A stretch of DNA of 64,000 nucleotides, from NCBI GenBank assembly GCA_001692895.1, contig KV748177.1, positions 1,922,001 through 1,986,000 of the forward strand, read 5' to 3'. The DNA is from Cenococcum geophilum 1.58. Its lineage: Eukaryota > Ascomycota > Dothideomycetes > Gloniales > Gloniaceae. Shown here piece after piece: positions 25,601 to 38,160 of this stretch. The notes beneath the pieces are model-generated. The model did not search any database, had not been told where the DNA came from, and saw only the letters and a program-made list of their open reading frames with translations. The translations under genes were made by a program, and so were the position numbers. Numbering within the stretch: the first letter of the stretch is position 1; each line of letters opens with the position of its first letter.

Positions 25601-26794
25601 TGCTTGTAGAGGGGGCTAAAGCTAAGGGTGTTTTCTTTGCCCTGCTTAATCTCAATCTTATAGTTATACGGTTAGTAAGGTGGAAGTATATTAGACGCTG
25701 CTTTAGAGAATACGTCCTTAAATTTCTGGTGTTAATAGGGCAGCTTTTGTTCTACTAGTTCCTTATTTATAAGCTTGCTTTCTTGTCTACTAAGCTTATT
25801 TCCCTTTTCCTTAATTATTTAATTAATTTCGTATAAGCTCGTTATAAAGGCGATGGTATTAGGCTAAACTAAGTTCTGGTAGAATCCTACGGCACTAATA
25901 CAGCAGATATTAACTGGTGGGAGGTCCGCTAGTTTCCTTATAGCCGTTTTCTGGACCATATTTTACGGTTTAGGGTTTATAATCTTTCTTAGCTCCTATT
26001 CTATCTTCCGCAGGTTATCCCTCCAATCTATTAGTTTAGTATAATATCCGACGTCCCTTGCTGTTCTTTATAGCTGTATAGGGCCTAAGCTCTCCATAGG
26101 GGGCTTTTTTAAGTCACTACTGACTTCCTAGGTCTTTAATGCGGGTGGCGTAACATAGGTAGTCTAGGGGCGATGTAGTATACGGATCCGTTGCGAATTA
26201 AGCTGTATATCTTTCTTAAAGGCCTAATCCCTACGCATAGCATCGGCCTAGTAAATAGTATTAATCTAGGGCCGTATAAGGTTTTCTATTATAATGCTGA
26301 TTTCTTTTATAAAGGAAGGGGTTGGGGGTAGGGTTTTAGGCTAGGTAAGCCGTCTATTCCGTACGTTAAGCTATAAGCCTAAATAGGCTAGCTATTTTTG
26401 CCTTAAGATTATATTGTAGCTACCTAGGTCCGTAATAAGAAAGGGGGTATTATACTGCCTTTATCCGTTAATACAGAGGTAAATCCGCAAGATAGTTATA
26501 ATGGGTGGTTCTATCCACCCATTGTACCCGCAGATAGGAATTAGTTTAGGTAGTTCTTTAATAGGTGTATTTAGAAAGTTAGCCAGCTTTACGGTATACT
26601 AGGTGTCTATTAAGGCGAAGGCATTTGCTTTAGAGTTAGCTAAAGCAGAGGTTAAAACTTGGTATTTATTGCGGAATAAAGTATAAGGGATAGTGTAGCT
26701 TCTTTTACTAACTAGCCAACCCAGATTAACATCTAATATATTAATCCCTTTTAACCCTAAAGAGGAGTTTTTCTTTAGGGTTCCTCTTTTTTTA
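22700..26794 (-). pseudogene. pol: Gypsy pol (PR-RT-RH-INT-chromodomain)
   Basis: Pol is in the -1 frame relative to gag, checked at three landmarks. The protease motif ALIDT has its Asp codon at 26605-26607 and is followed by a stop. The reverse transcriptase active site at 25159-25170 reads YLDN instead of YLDD. The integrase zinc-binding CDSC is at about 23923-23934. RNase H (NGAIASVFSQKQP region near 24.7 kb), the integrase core Asp (SIDFYKLL near 23.83 kb), TDGQTEIVN-like sequence near 23.55 kb and a carboxyl-terminal chromodomain (22.80-22.93 kb) follow in canonical order. The polyprotein would replicate and integrate the element; the D to N change and numerous stops abolish that. Confidence 0.95.
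26787..26793 (-). promoter_or_regulatory. Candidate -1 frameshift heptamer A_AAA_AAA
   Basis: On the minus strand gag reads GAG TTA AAA AAA GAG and contains seven consecutive A. The gag frame stops a few codons later, while the pol frame continues in -1 from exactly this point (AGA GGA ACC). This fits programmed -1 ribosomal frameshifting between gag and pol, although a slippage indel in the A-run would look the same. Confidence 0.5.
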
Positions 26795-27878
26795 ACTCTA
26801 TGCTATCCTCCTGGATTAATAGAACCTCATCCGCTTTTGCGTTTGTTAGGCAATCCTTTATATAGTAACCTTTCTATCCGTAAGAGAAGCAAGCTCCTTA
26901 ATTACTAAGGGCCTGTATATAGGGGTTGCTATATATAGGCCGAGCATTCGCCGGACCTATGGCAGGGCTGGCCACATAGCTAGCTACTAAATTGGCGGTG
27001 GGCTGTACGGGTGGTGCTGCGGGGGTTGCTGATCATGCTAGGGCATTACGGGCCGTTCTTATATTGCTTATAGTCTAATTTAAAGGGTTTCTGGCTTTAT
27101 ACCGTTTGGCGCGTACCTTAATTTAGTAAAGGCCTTAGTTAATAGCTAAGCACTAGTCCGTAAGTTCCTTTAGCGTCTATATAGTAGTAAAAACTAGTAG
27201 TACGGCTTGCTGCAGGTCTAGGGTAAGCTTGTTAAATAGGTCTGGCATTAGATCTTCCTAGGGAATTTAAGCCTAGCTAGCTAGGTGCAGAAAGCGGGTC
27301 TAAAAGGCCGAGAAAGTCTCTATCGTTTTTATGTTTAGGCTTTTATAATTAAGTTAGACGTTTTATACTTTAAAGGGGTCCTTATAAATAGAAGACAGGT
27401 AGATAATTATCTCTTCTTTAGAGAGGAAGGGCTCTACTAAGTCCTATACGTATCGCGGACGTAGGTACGTCTGTGCGTCCCTACTAGTACGGCCGAAGAC
27501 ATAGGCCATTTTAGCCTAAGTAGTAGGGAAGTGGTCCATATTAACTTCGAGCTTATCCTGTAATTAAAGCTTTTAATTATTAAATATAGGGTCGGTTCCG
27601 TCTATAAGCAATAAGGGGTCCGTAACCTTTATAGACCGCGATAATGCTAATACTATACGTTGGGCTAGAGCCTTAAGGACCATAGCAAGTCTTTAGGTGT
27701 CTAATAATTCCTTACTAGGCGTAGGGGGTTCTCTAGCTTTAAGCAGCTCTTAAAGTCGTTTAATTTTAGCATTGGCTGCTATAAGCTCCACTTAGGAGTT
27801 TAAGTTAGTTGCTATTTTACTATCGGAGGTATTTAAGGGTCCTGCGGCTGCTTTACCGGCTACTATATTTCTTGGCAT
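26795..27878 (-). pseudogene. gag: Gypsy gag
   Basis: ATG at 27878 (MPRNIVAGKAAAGP). The capsid region includes segments typical of Retrotrans_gag (SLNIKTIETFSAF, TRFLHLAS). A CCHC zinc knuckle at 26850-26891 reads C-F-S-Y-G-stop-K-G-Y-Y-I-K-D-C: the second Cys and the His have both become Tyr, and a probable Trp has become a stop, all explained by RIP transitions. The knuckle is in frame with the ATG (987 nt). The gag frame ends soon after the A-run at 26787-26793. Confidence 0.92.
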
Positions 27879-28079
27879 CGTGGTATAGTTATTAGGGTAA
27901 CCTCCGGTAGGATTCTGCAGGGGTTCTGGTCTGTGCGTATTCTATAGGTCTTATTCTTTTCTATTCTTTTAGTTCTGGTAATATTCTTTAGGTCTAATTC
28001 TATGTTCTATTCTAGTTTGTGGTCCGTAAATATATTTAAGTTCCTTCTTAGGAAGAAAGGGTAGTTAAGCTTTAGATAA

Positions 28080-28301
28080 TGTTAGTGACTTAGTTAATTA
28101 AGGCACGAGTACGGTAAGAGGGGCGCGCAAGCCTGTATAATTGGTAGTCTATAAACGAGGATCTAAAGCTAGAGAAAGGAAAGGAGAAGAAGAGCAGCGC
28201 TGGTTAAAGTAGGGTTCTTTTTATGCGGTCTTCTAGTCACGTGACCGCGAAGTTCTGCCAAGTTCTACTAAGTTCTGCTAGGTTTTGCTAGTGCTGTAAT
28301 A
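28080..28301 (-). repeat. Gypsy 5' LTR, 222 bp
   Basis: It is the partner of the 22432-22633 LTR. Its outer end has changed from gtaaca to gtaata (plus strand), a RIP-type CA to TA change in the terminal dinucleotide. It has two extra 10-bp units (plus-strand agttctgcta and variants) compared with the other LTR, probably from slippage after or during replication. Confidence 0.95.
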
Positions 28302-29340
28302 AAGAATAGGCTAAGCCTAAGGGGAAAGAACAGGGTTAAGCTAAGGGGAAAGAAGAGGGTTAAGCTAAGAGGAAAGAAGAGGGCAAGACTAAGGTTAAAG
28401 AGGAGCTTAGTAAGGGTGTTAAAGGGATAAATAGTATTCCTTATAAAAGTATAGAGAACGGTAAGAAGAATAAGCCTATTAACCTTATGGGTAAAGATGA
28501 CTTAAAGGAGGACCTTAAGTATAGTCGATTATTATATTATAGGCCTAGTTTAAAGAAGGTAAAGGGTGTGCCTATAATGACTATTAGGTAGATTAGTAGA
28601 AGGGGCATTAAGTATATTAATAAATACGGACTAAAAAGTTATCTAAAGTATTAAATTGAGTTATCTACGGCGGATTCTTAGTATAAAGAGAATCTGCTAA
28701 AGAACTAAAAAGTTAGTAACCCTTTTAATTAATATAAAAACTAATAACTAAATAATAGCAAATATAAATATATAAGGCGTTATATTAATAATATTTTTAG
28801 AGTTACTTAGTTTATAGAGGACGCAGTTAATATAGATACTAAGTTAAATCTGCTTAATCTAGATATAAAAGGAGATAAAAGATACGGTCCTTACTACGTT
28901 TTAATTAATTAGGATATTAATAATAAGTTAGAGAAAAAGTAGGAGATTAAAGTAACTCTGCGGTTAAAATAGGGAGCGTATATTGCCGACTAGGTGTTTT
29001 ATAATTCTGCTACTATTATAGAAGCTAAATTCTTTAAGTTTATACTAGATAAAGAGCTAGAAAGAAGTGGATCTCCTTCTATTAGGCTTACTATAGAAAT
29101 AGCCTATATATTTTGTAATTAGTTATTTAGGGGATTACCCACTTTAACAGCCCGTTTATTACCTGCTTGTATAGGCCGGTTATTATCCGCTTATATAGGC
29201 TAGCGATTACCTACTATAGACTTGGCCGTCGACAAAGATTCTATATTTAAGAAATTTAAAGAAGATTACTTTATAATAATAGAAGTTAGTAATTTCCGTA
29301 AACTTAGTCCTTAGAAAAGAGGAAAATGCCTAGTAGTATA
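28302..29340 (+). pseudogene. E/K-rich protein relict, 3' part
   Basis: After the right target duplication AAGAA (28302-28306), the 24-bp repeat continues (GKEQG, GKEEG, RKEEGK) into a Lys-rich frame with segments INSIPYKSIENGKKNKPINL and SRLLYYRPSLKKVKGVPI. The frame runs to about 29.3 kb with TAG/TAA stops only. It is the downstream half of the relict interrupted by the Gypsy element. Family unknown. Confidence 0.5.
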
Positions 29341-30120
29341 GAACATAAATAAGATAAGCTTAGGTTTTTAGGGTTTAGGTTAAGTAACTAAGTTAATTAC
29401 GCTACGCAGTTATCCATACTTTGTTATTACTTTTGTTTAGTTATTATTAATTCTTATTTTTGCGTTAAGTTTATTAATTTTCGTATAACCTATATATTAT
29501 ATTAGTTAAGTAATTAACAATCCCTATTTTATAGCTTTTATATAATTTAAGGTTATATTTATACCTTTGTTAAAAACCTTCCTAGTATTCCAAAAATAAG
29601 GAATTAAAGAGGTCTAAATACCTTCCTTTAGTTATCTTTATATAAGTCTGTCTCTTAATAATTTAAAAGCCTATTACGATGCCTACCTAGAACTTTTATA
29701 GCTAAATTGCTTATGGCTTCGGAACAAATAGGTAGCATAATAAGTATTTACTAATAAGCGCACCTTAAAATGCGGCTATGCCTATTTTATACCTTAAGGA
29801 GTAATTTTATAGTATAGATGGTATCTATATAAAGCTAATAGCCTAAAGGCACGCTATTTAATCCTCTATATCTCTTTTTTAATTTAGCGCTTTAAAGACG
29901 AATTATACTTAGAATTTAAGAATGCCTAGAGACTAAGAATGCTTAAAAAATAAGAATGCTTAGGAAATAAGAATGCTTAGAAATAAAAACGCTTAAAAAA
30001 TAAGAATGCTTAGAAATAAGAACGCTTGGAAATTAAGAATGCTAAACTATAGGTAAGGTATTTTATATTTTGTAGTATAAGTAAAATTTTCTAAACTTTA
30101 GGGGAATATAAAGAAGACGT
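29340..30120. other. Spacer with 16-17-bp minisatellite
   Basis: No gene recognised. Seven to eight units of aagaatgctta-gaaat (16-17 bp) lie at 29918-30043. The changing period (16 or 17) means this array is unlikely to have been coding. Confidence 0.7.
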
Positions 30121-33100
30121 ATAATCCAACGCTTCTATTTCCCTTACCCTAGAATTTTCCGTTACTAATACTATATCTCTACTATAATATTTACGGTTTG
30201 CCTTATTAGATTATTAAGATAACCTCTTTTAGAGGACGCGAATTTATTTGTTCTTTAGGGCTAACGCGTTAAGAATAAAAGTTAATAAGCGGTTAGACTG
30301 GCTATTATTAGTTTATAAAGGTAGAAAGTATAGAGATATAGAGTACTTAAACTATAAGCCGCTAAATCTTGGCCCTTAGGTAATTGTTATCTATAAGTAT
30401 ATAAGCGTAATCTTAAGTATACTGCTAGAGTGTAGTAGTAACATCATTATATATAGCACACTATATAGCGTTATCTATAGATAGTTGAGTTAACTGCTAT
30501 ACGAAGTTTATATATAGCTAAACCTTAGCATTAAGCACGTCCCGTATTTGGTTATGCGACTAGATTTTAACTTAAAGGTTATACTGCTTAAAAGGAGGAA
30601 ATATTTAGATAGTTGCTAGATTTAATAAGTTATACTTTAACTAGGATAGCCATACCTATCGGCTTTTATAGTTGTCTAGTATTAGGGGTTTAGAGGATTC
30701 TTTTAGAGTTAAGATGTTTAAAGGTGCTTTATTTATAATTTTAATTAGAGCAGCCTTTAGACTTAACTCTTAACGCTAATAGGGAGGCTTAGAAACGTGC
30801 TTATTAGATAACTAGCTTAGGCGAAGTAGTTAAAAATAGGGATACTTAGGTATACTTTTAGTGGGTATTAAAGGAACAGAGTTAAAAATTTATTAAAAGC
30901 CTAATAATAGTGGGGAAGCTTGCTATAAATTAAGGACTCTATTTTAAAGGCGCTTCTTTATACCTATTTAAAAGATATTAAGCTTAACCTTAAGCGTAAA
31001 TATTAAAAGTTAAAGTTTAGAAGATAGAACTGTGTTCTAATTTTAATAACTAAGCTCTAATTCGCGAAAACCAAATTCAATTTCCTAATAACGGTTTCCT
31101 GGATTTTAGATTCGCACTAGCCGATTTCTATCTTATAAGGACATTTAAAATGCGCTTACCTCTTACTATAGTAGATACTTCCCCCTATAAGTAATTATGC
31201 TACTATATATAGATTCTAGTAGATATATAATTAAGAATGCGTTTACTAGGTATCCTTAACCGCAGAGGATACTAAACCTTAAGGAAAGTGCTCCGATAGC
31301 TCTAATAAAAGCCGCCCTTATATAGAAAGCTAAAAGTTATACTAATATAATCCACTAATTTATTATATCTCTTAGCGTACTAATTTTAAAAGCCTTTTTA
31401 AATTAAACAAATACTGCCGCTTCCCTAGAAGTCTTAGTTGCGATATTAAATAATACTTCCGGTGTCGAACAGCTGTAAGAGCTTATTACCCTAGGCACGC
31501 TTATATAGGGTAAAACTAAATAGGTAATATATTAGCGTAAGTATATCCCTAGTATGATTATATCTAGGAAGCTTAAAAAAGAGCATAAGCTAGTAGAGAA
31601 GGATATTCTTAGGTAAGTAGCGTATAATAACATTGTTAAGATTAAGTAAGTATTCTTAGAAGGCGAATTTCTAAGAATTGGTGTTAAATACTGTTAATTT
31701 ACACTTAAAGAAATAATCTATATTTATATTAGACTAGAAGAAGCGCAGTTATAGTTTATTATGCGTTTAGTATGTTTTTTAAGCTCTTTAACTTATAGTT
31801 AAGTACTAAGAGTTAGGTTTTTAACGCACTTAACTACCTTAGGAAGCTAGGAATTTCATATTACCGGGTTAGCCTTATATTAATTTATATATCCGGCCAA
31901 GATATATAAGTGCTGCTCTATAAGTTTTCTGCAAAGAGCTCTATTTATTATACTAACTTTAATATAGTAAACTTTAAAGAGGCTGTTAAATATGCTCCTA
32001 ATATTATCCTAAATACTAACTTAAAAGATTTAGGGTTTATATTACTAGCTTATATAGAGAGGCGCCCCCGACTATAGCTTAGAGATATAAACTATATTTA
32101 AGAGCAAAGGGCTATTAATAAGGTATTCGGCTTATATAATTCTAAACATTAGAGTAGCTATAACTAATTAATAGATTTTTTAGATAATCTGTTTAATTTA
32201 AAGAAGATAGCGTTCGCGAAATTCTCTAAGCTAATAAGAATATTTTATTATTTTCTTGCCTTAATTACTAATCCTTATAGCATTATTTTATTACATTTAC
32301 TAAGGGAGATGGGCGGTGTTTAGAGCATTATCTCAAGTTAGTGTTATTTAAGTTGTTTATATTATAGAATAAAGGTAGCAATAGAATAGGAGGCTAAGTG
32401 TAATTTTAGGAATAGTCTTTGCCTTTTTAAGTATCTATTTAAAAATCTATTGTCCGTTTTCCAATTCTAATATCCGTTTAATAAGCTGTATAAAATTAAA
32501 AAAGTAATAAATTAGTCCTTTTAGCCTAAAAAGTAAATTGTCTTAGCTTAAAATAGAGCGCTTATTTATTTTAAGTGAAAATAGAGGTCCTTTGGTGGAT
32601 TACTCTTAGCAGATATATTATAAACTACCCTTGCCCACTACTTTAATATATAGTATATTATATATACTAATAAACCTTAATATCTTCTATTAATTTGTTG
32701 ATTTAAGCCTCTAATTATCTTAAGAAGTATATTATCCAATGCCCTAGACCTACGCTATTATAACCCTAGCAAGACTCCGGATATCAATTATACATTAAAC
32801 AACCCTACTCTTTAGTCTCCTTCCTTAATAAAGCTAGCAAATTTCTATATATCTATTCCACTATTTTAAAACCACTTTAATCGGCCAAGTAGTAGTTAAG
32901 TTAAGGCTTTAGAAGCTATAGTATTGCAACTAAAAGGGTAATGCATTTCCTTGGTTATTTAATAGTATTAAGGCTAAAAAAAAATTAGGTAATTAAAGTA
33001 AGTTTAAGGTAAGGTGGAAACACTCCGTAGGGATATAGAAAATCTAGCAAAGTGGGGTAATAGGGTCTTATAATGGGGAAAGTTAATAACTAAAGCACTT

Positions 33101-33640
33101 AAACCTTTAGTTAAGCAGAAGCTTACTATATAGAGGGAAAAGCTAGAAAGTAATAGCTTTATAAAGGCCTAAATTTAAAAGACTAAGTTTAATAAGATAG
33201 AAATGTAAACCTAATAGTGTTTGGTATAATTTACTATTACTAGTATCTACTCTCTACTTGTTACCCTATATCTTGCTATAGTTATAACTAAGTAACTATA
33301 TAGTTCTTAGCAATCTTATAAGTGGAAAAGATTACTATTTAACTAGGTTATAAAAACAATAAGGTATAAATTAAATAACTAAAAATTGTTGCTAAATATA
33401 GCTAAATACTAATTAAGGTTGTAGTTGTTAAATATGCTAAGCTGTGCTGCTAACTATATAATTGCTATAGCTAAATATAAAGCCGGGCTAAGTATGTAGT
33501 AAGAACTGGTATAGAAGGGAAGTAAATCTCTAAGAGGTTAAGGTGTATAGGAAATAATTGCATTAATTAGTAGGAAGAGGAGTTAGCTAATCTATAAAAT
33601 TTTATATCTGCTGTATTATTAAGAACTATTAACCTACTAA
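30120..33640 (+). pseudogene. Long unrecognised plus-strand relict(s)
   Basis: Plus frames can be followed for hundreds of codons with stops restricted to TAG/TAA. About 30.6-31.0 kb includes LTRIAIPIGFYSCLVLG. About 31.85-32.35 kb includes KFSAKSSIYYTNFNIVNF, EAVKYAPNIILNTNL, ERRPRLQLRDINYI and LDNLFNLKKIAFAKF. About 33.0-33.6 kb is Lys/Leu-rich. Frame changes suggest introns or indels. At more than 3 kb it could be one large protein or two adjacent ones; no catalytic motif was recognised. Confidence 0.4.
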
Positions 33641-33699
33641 TTAATCTATATACTAGAGTTAGACTACCTCTAGGCTAATCTTTACCTATCCTTTAACGT

Positions 33700-34490
33700 T
33701 AAATTAAAGAACTGCTTATACTACTATACTAGTCTATAGATTTTAGACTATTACTTTCGTACTCTAGAAGCAGTTAGACTATCGTAGCATCCCTATATAC
33801 TTTAGCTATAGATAATAGCGTTCTATCTAAGAAGTCCTTTAAGTTAATATTAATACCCCTATGCTTAACTAGAAGTTATACTACTATATTATACTTATAA
33901 TCAACAGCCTATAATAGTAGTATCCGACTAATGCGGTCTCTTATATTAATATAAACATTTTTATATTCTAGAAGCAGTTAAACTATATTTTTATACCCCT
34001 TTTCTACGGCTAGTAATAGCGGTGTCCGGCCGTTTTCCTATTTATAGTTTATATTAACGCTTTCTAAGAGTAGCTGCACTACTATTGTTTGCCTAAACCT
34101 TATGGCGCACAATAGCTTATATAAAAAGTCCTTTGGGTTAAAACTACTAAGTCCACTTCTAATTAATAGCCATACTACTAATTTGTGTCCGTTTCTTACT
34201 GCCTATAATAAATCCGCACGCCCGTAGTATCGATATTAAGTTACTATTCCAATTTTTGCGGCTTTAAGAGATTTTTAAGTAGTCGCATCTTGTCCTTGTT
34301 TCGCAGCCCATATTAGTGCCGTACTATTCTCCCGTTTAACATTATAGCGATAAAGGTAGGGATTTAGAATACTATAAAGGCGGTTGTTTATCTAGGCGAA
34401 AGCGTTAATATATCCCTCCACTTATAGGTTCTCGGCTATTAATAATAATATTTTAATTAGCAGATTAAGCAGCAATATTCTTTATAACTG
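33700..34490 (-). pseudogene. F-box/ankyrin protein relict
   Basis: Reading leftwards from about 34.49 kb, an F-box-like segment (LLIKILLLIAENL, then INAFA-stop-INNRLYSILNPYLYRYNV) is followed by the standard linker STALIWAAK and at least five ankyrin repeats, including RTPLLLAVEKGYKNIV, IPLLQAVDYKYNIVV and TLLSIAKVYRDATIV. This is the usual fungal architecture of F-box plus carboxyl ankyrin repeats, expected to act as a substrate receptor of an SCF ubiquitin ligase. Stops are RIP-type. The carboxyl end near 33.7 kb is not sharply defined. Confidence 0.87.
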
Positions 34491-35440
34491 TTTATTAGCA
34501 CAGTAAGTAGTTATACTTAAGCGGCGAGAATACTTACTACTAAAGTGGAAATCTATATAGGAGCTTTAAAGTAGTAGTAATTATTAATAGGTAAAGAGCT
34601 CTAGAGATATAAAGCGCGAAGTAGGAATCCTATAAGCTCGTATAAATAATGTAAGAATAGTGTGTATAAATCCCTTTCTTGTGCCTACTCCTTATATAGG
34701 GCATTAAAACGCTATATTCTTGCTTAAAAAGAGAATACCCGCAGCTACTACTTTCTAAAGAAATTAAACTTTAGAGTTGCGATTCGGTTTCCTAAGTATG
34801 GTTAAAATATTAAACCGTGTATTTTATTTTTCCGATCCGGCCCACGCTAAGCTAGATTCTAGATTCCGAAATCTGGATTTCAGATTTTATAATTAGGATA
34901 TTTAAATCCGGCATTTATATATAATTCGTAATTAAACGCTAAGATTATAATATAATAGGCCTACTTCGGAAATATAAATAGCCGTTAGTCCCTATTAAAC
35001 AGTAGAGGTTAAGCTAGTGCTAGTTATATCTCTTTCTACCTAAGTATAAACAACCTACCCTAGATAAGGATTACCTATATAAGGAGTAAGAGTGTGTTAA
35101 GAGTTTATTGTTATACTTTTAGGTCTCTTTCGTTAAAGCCTAACGTAACTCCTTCCTTTATTATACTTATTAGTAGATAAACTAAATCTAAGCTCCTTAG
35201 GCAAATCCTTAGCGAGAAAAATAATCCATCTTTAATAAACTCCTACTATTAGGTCTATTTTTAAAGTGACTTAAAGATATAAAGAGATAACAGCTCGTTA
35301 ATATACATTAACTCTAAGATCTATAATTATAGTTTATTAGATTTTGTACCTAGCCTATAAAACGGGTACAAAATAGTAAAATAGATTAAATAGTTGAAAT
35401 CAGGCCATTGCTCGGCGAAAGAAATTATAAATTCTCTTTC
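34490..35440. other. Spacer, nothing recognised
   Basis: Heavily AT-biased sequence without a readable frame. At 34.83-34.92 kb it carries gattctagattccg and aatctggatttcag, another instance of the short degenerate motif found in several spacers. Confidence 0.4.
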
Positions 35441-38160
35441 TGCTTACGTCCTTGCTCCTCTTTTAAACGTTATATATTACTTTACTTTAAACCTAGGCGG
35501 GCTTTATAGTGTATTAAAGCATTTAGCATGCTAAGCTACTAAGCCTCTACTATATAGCCTCCCTTAATCTACTCTTCCTTATATACTTGTAGTTCTTAAT
35601 ACTTTATCTACTATATTTAACCCGTCTATTGCGGAAGCTAAGCTCTAGACTAATATAAGAATAGTTATAAAAAGTGTTAAGGAATACGAATAAGAAGACA
35701 ATATTAAAAAAGACTTAGGTGCCCATTTCTATAGCATTTAAGTCCTTAGATTAAATTAGAAATAGAATTATAGTATTTATTCCTCTATATTACGTAAACG
35801 CCTTCTTTTAGCCTCTATAGAGGCTGTATAGGCCCGCCAATATAATAGATTTCTCTTTAATATGCGCTATGTCGAAGCGCTTTCTACAATTATAATAGAT
35901 AAATTTTGCTTAGATAAGTTATCTTTCTATTTTATTTAGTTATCTCATCCTTAAGGATTTACCGTGCGAGAATTCTAAAAGCATCTATAAGAATTGATCC
36001 GTGAAATGCTAAGCTAGGTATAGCTATGGTATTTTATAGTACCTTTAACTGCTTCTGCTTTACTACTAGTAAGTTATACGCTAGGATCTTATTATAAGAG
36101 TCGTATAATATACTAATCGACTATTTAGCTAATCGGCGTAGATTTCCTTCCGTCGCTTATTTTTAATACGCTTTTTGCAAACGCTTACAGAAACGCGATT
36201 TATAATTATACTATTTATAAAGATGTGCAATAAAAATTTATTTTGGCTATTTAAGAGGAAATGGAAGCCTTATTTATAAAAGTGGTATCGCAGCCCGCTA
36301 TAGAGAGTACCTTACTTATATATTATTAATGACTTAAGTCCTTTTAGCCACAATTTATACTGTTTAAGAGCTATAAATCTTACTTTTGCTGTCTAATAAG
36401 GATGCCTAAGAAGGTCTTTAACTATGGCTATACGGTCTATAATATATGCATTAAGACCTTTAGTTAAAAACCGAAGTCGGAGAAGTATACGTTTATTATT
36501 TTTTCTTACTTACTTTATAGGGTACCCTAAAAAAACATCTAGCTTCTAATTTATTCTACCTATAGCTAGCACTTATATTCTTTATATAGATGGAGGCGGT
36601 ATTTATAGCGTTATACCTCTTACTTTCCTTAATTACATTAAGCAATAAGTTTAGCATTTTAGTTGCCCGCTCTAGGATTATTTTAACTATATCTATAGGA
36701 CCTTAGTTAGTACGTATTAGTTGCTAGTTAGATAATTCGTCTCCTAATATACTTTTAAGGCGGCCTAATTAGCATTAATATGTACTTTATGCCATGCGAT
36801 CTCTAAAAGTCTCTCCGTTAATTTGAGGAGCTTACTAGAAAGACTTTTCCATAAGATTAAAAAGGACGCCTTTTCTTAACAAGAAGATTTTAAAGACTTA
36901 TTAGCGCTCTTATTAGAGACTATTAGTATAATTTATTTGCTATTAAGAGCGCGTTCTAATAGAGTCTGGGCATTTCTCTTAAAATGTTTAATCTACTAAA
37001 GAACGACACGAAGGTTGCGGTGATAATAACAATTACGCGACTAACTATACCTTATTTAATGTTAAACTATAATAGAGGATAAAGACCTTAGGAGTGCGGT
37101 ATATAGGTTAGAGATATTTATTTATCTAATTTTACTAATATTGACTTAAGGGTACCAACTTGTTTAGGCTTAGCGACTAGAGTATAACGTATTAATTAAT
37201 AAAGCGTAAGTCTCTAGAGCCTACCTTCCTAACTTAAGTTTCCCACTAACTGCGTTAGGAAAGTGCTTCCTGTATATCTACGGCTCTATAGTATTTTAAG
37301 CCTAAAGTACTTAATAACCTAGGTACTTACTAAGATAGTGGCCTTAGGTATAATAATCCTTATTTTATCGCTTTCTAGGAATGCTAATTTCTCTAGCTAG
37401 ATAAGGGCTAACTGGATTTTATACTCTCTTTAGGGACTAGCACTTCTTCTGCTTATAAATATAAGGTAGGAGTATAATCCCTAGTTATAGATTAATGTAT
37501 TTTACGCCTAGTCTAGACATTTATGGCCAATTTAGATGGAGAAAGAGAATGGAAAAAGTTCTATAATAGCGTGCCGATGAAAGCGCGTAGCCGATACTAT
37601 TATCTTAATGCATTTTTTAATGGTCCGGAGCCGAACATTAATAATTTATCTTTACTTAAGGATCTTAAATAATTGGTATATAATTCTATTATGTTTAGCA
37701 TATAAGCAACCCTAGTAAAGGATTTAATCTATACTTCCATTTTCTACCTTAAGCTTAATAACGTACCTTATTTTGTTAATAGTAACTTCTAGTATTAAGG
37801 GACTATATTTTGCCGTTTAACTCTTAATTATTAAGGTAGAGAGAACCTTTATTATACCCTTATTAGGACCTCTTTCTTCTTTCTTATCTTTAGGCGGTTG
37901 GTAGCTTATATAGAGTCTATACTAAAGGGCGTCCTATTATTTAGACGGCGTATATACTTTACTACGGAAAGTATGGATAAGGAGGTATATATATTAATTA
38001 GAGGGATTATAAGTAAGCTAAGAGTAATTAGTAGGCTTCTAAAGACACTTTAGTAGTTGGTAATAATTTAAGGTCTAGATACCCCATTTAGCTGTATTGA
38101 TTATTAAGTACTAAAGAGGCCTCTTTTAAGCGTTCCGTTAAAACGCAAACGGTAGGAATA
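35440..38160 (+). pseudogene. Patatin-like phospholipase relict
   Basis: The glycine-rich loop DGGGI at 36589-36600 is followed by VIPLTFLNYIKQ, as in fungal patatin-like phospholipases. The catalytic Asp motif DG-G/A appears as DSGLRYNNP at 37334 onward. The nucleophile motif G-T-S-V-G appears degraded to RTLVS near 36.7 kb (Ser to Leu). A Cys-rich RING-like segment (YFCCLIRMPKKVFNYG) precedes the lipase domain at about 36.38 kb, as in large fungal PLPs, and a well-preserved tail (RSRYYYLNAFFNGPEPNI, near 37.6 kb) runs to about 38.16 kb. The enzyme would hydrolyse phospholipid acyl esters. PLP genes are recurrent Starship accessory genes. Confidence 0.85.

Larger units (their letters stand above)
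22432..28301 (-). mobile_element. Ty3/Gypsy chromovirus, full length, RIP-inactivated
   Basis: A complete LTR retrotransposon of 5,870 bp on the minus strand: 5' LTR 28080-28301, gag, then pol in the order protease, reverse transcriptase, RNase H, integrase, chromodomain, then a polypurine tract (plus-strand complement acccccccctcc, about 22636-22648) next to the 3' LTR 22432-22633. It is flanked by the 5-bp direct repeat AAGAA (22427-22431 and 28302-28306). The terminal chromodomain places it among chromoviruses. It carries many TAG stops and active-site changes, so it is dead. A cluster of ambiguous N bases (22671-22759) near its 3' end suggests unresolved multi-copy reads in the assembly. 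Confidence 0.97.

Noticed and set aside
29918..30043. Repeat array that could be mistaken for a CRISPR-like array
   Set aside because: Units of 16-17 bp are contiguous, without unique spacers; eukaryotic context.
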